A stretch of DNA of 6,665 nt, from contig CAZTPA010000114.1 in assembly GCA_964614525.1 (NCBI GenBank), forward strand, positions 1 to 6,665, written 5' to 3'. The stretch is from PWND01 sp964614525 (GTDB lineage: Bacteria; Bacteroidota; Bacteroidia; Bacteroidales; UBA7960). Below are positions 5,799 to 6,665 of the stretch, piece by piece; the stretch's first letter is position 1; every line of letters starts with the position of its first letter. A program made the position numbers and the translations under genes. Under the pieces are notes generated by a model, which saw only the letters and a program-made list of their open reading frames with translations, was not told the origin of the DNA and did not search any database.

Positions 5799-6527
5799 AT
5801 GAGAAATTTGCAAATCATGGATATTCGAAATAGAAAAAGCTTTATTTGTTATGGCTTGCTCATTGCAGCATTGATTATTGTTCATTATGTCATTGAATTT
5901 TGGCCGGATGTCAAAATGCTCCAAAACCAGAAAGCCGTATTTTCATGGCGTGCTATTGGTATTATAGGCTTACTTGGCTTGATAAGTGTTTATTTATTAA
6001 ATTTAACCGGTTTAAAAAAGCTGTGGGACGAAGATGTAAGTATTAAATATAAGATGCTCATTCCCATTGCTGCGGGGCTTCTCCTTGGTTTAATTCAGTC
6101 AGTGTATGACTTTTACACAGGGGCAAGTCAGGAAATAGCGGCAAGCATGGGGCTTGGTGACATACATATTGCTTTCCCCTTTTCAATACCAATGTATTTT
6201 GGAGGTGCAATTATTATGAGTATTATATATTATCTTATTCCTATTACAATTGTTGTGTTCCTAATATCTACCATATTGTTGAAAGGAAAAGCTGAGGGTA
6301 TTGTTTTCTGGTCTATTGGTATTATAATAGCATTATTCGAACCACTGACAAATCCGGGATTGTCTGTCATACAGCAGGTGGGTATTGTTGCAATTCCGCT
6401 GTCAATATTTGTTCTGATTTTCAACCTGACAACTATTTTGTTCATTCGTAGATACGGATTTATTGCAGCAATATTTTTTCGTTTAGGCCATTATACACTA
6501 TGGCATATCCTATATCCGATCGTTTAA
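5799..6527 (+). CDS. Polytopic integral membrane protein of unknown function
   Basis: A 242-residue, very hydrophobic protein with about six to eight predicted membrane segments (roughly 15-34, 50-69, 86-103, 128-160 as one or two, 167-182, 189-213 and 219-240) and a short basic N terminus (RNRK, 10-13), but no cleavable signal peptide. I do not recognise the family with certainty. The C terminus, FIRRYGFIAAIFFRLGHYTLWHILYP, resembles the last helices of CPBP-type intramembrane proteases and related proteins, including an FxxxH-like FRLGH (227-231). The EExxxR motif needed for CPBP protease activity is absent, so protease function is not assigned. The start at 5799 has no strong ribosome-binding site; Met7 (5817) is an alternative. 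It is separated from the hip operon by a repeat-containing gap, so it is probably an independent transcription unit. Confidence 0.8.
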   Translation: MRNLQIMDIRNRKSFICYGLLIAALIIVHYVIEFWPDVKMLQNQKAVFSWRAIGIIGLLGLISVYLLNLTGLKKLWDEDVSIKYKMLIPIAAGLLLGLIQSVYDFYTGASQEIAASMGLGDIHIAFPFSIPMYFGGAIIMSIIYYLIPITIVVFLISTILLKGKAEGIVFWSIGIIIALFEPLTNPGLSVIQQVGIVAIPLSIFVLIFNLTTILFIRRYGFIAAIFFRLGHYTLWHILYPIV

Positions 6528-6665
6528 TTCGTTATTGTCATCAGGAGGATGAAGCTATCTCAAAAATCAGGAGTCATAAGCAATAATTCAACTTTACTTG
6601 TGTGTTTTTGCGCATTTTTTCACCCATTTTCTTCATCTAAGACGAATTTTAAGCTCTTTTTTCAC
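6528..6665. other. Downstream flank, possible start of a further ORF
   Basis: 138 bases after the membrane protein gene. An ATG at 6549 remains open to the window end (39 codons, beginning MKLSQKSGVISNN). It is preceded by AGGAGG with no spacing, which is too close for normal use. The translated residues are low-complexity and fit neither a signal peptide nor a known domain. ATCAGGAG occurs twice (6540-6547 and about 6565-6572) and TTTTTTCAC twice (6615-6623, 6657-6665). No terminator is evident. Confidence 0.3.

Noticed and set aside
1..6665. CRISPR array, transposase, tRNA or rRNA
   Set aside because: No regularly spaced short repeats, no transposase-like ORF and no cloverleaf or rRNA-like sequence were seen on either strand. 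The two-copy long repeat and the three operators do not have CRISPR form.

Overview
The window looks like chromosomal DNA from an AT-rich member of the Bacteroidota. The basis is the strong AT bias, start codons without Shine-Dalgarno sequences, a TAnnTTTG-type promoter box ahead of the toxin-antitoxin operon, and protein types typical of that phylum. This is inference from sequence character; no species can be named.

Layout, all genes on the plus strand. (1) 91-3354 encodes a complete 1087-residue UvrD/RecB-family helicase with a C-terminal PD-(D/E)XK nuclease (AddA-like), the motor and nuclease of double-strand-break end processing. (2) 3355-3827 is a gene-poor gap holding two doubtful short ORFs, the first copy of a long direct repeat and two AT-rich hairpins. 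(3) 3829-5406 is a three-gene toxin-antitoxin operon of the split HipA type (HipBST-like): a small Xre-family regulator, a free-standing HipA N-terminal subdomain, and a HipA/HipT-like Ser/Thr kinase that starts with a CxxC/HxxC zinc knuckle. The genes overlap by 4 and 11 bp. The promoter region carries three TTATAT-N8-ATATAA inverted repeats spaced exactly 40 bp apart, the last reaching into the first start codon. (4) 5407-5798 is a second gap, with repeat copy 2 and then an imperfect palindrome resembling, but not proving, a degenerate attC-type site. (5) 5799-6527 encodes a polytopic membrane protein of unknown function. (6) 6528-6665 has no convincing gene.

In the predicted operon logic, HipB would repress from the three operators, the HipS-like protein would bind and silence the kinase, and the kinase would phosphorylate a translation factor. 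For E. coli HipA and HipT the targets are aminoacyl-tRNA synthetases. The most interesting points are the tripartite architecture, the evenly phased operators, the replacement by Ala of the serine equivalent to HipA Ser150, and the roughly 160-bp direct repeats that bracket the module and could allow its loss, duplication or transfer. The flanking helicase-nuclease and membrane protein show no evident functional link to it.
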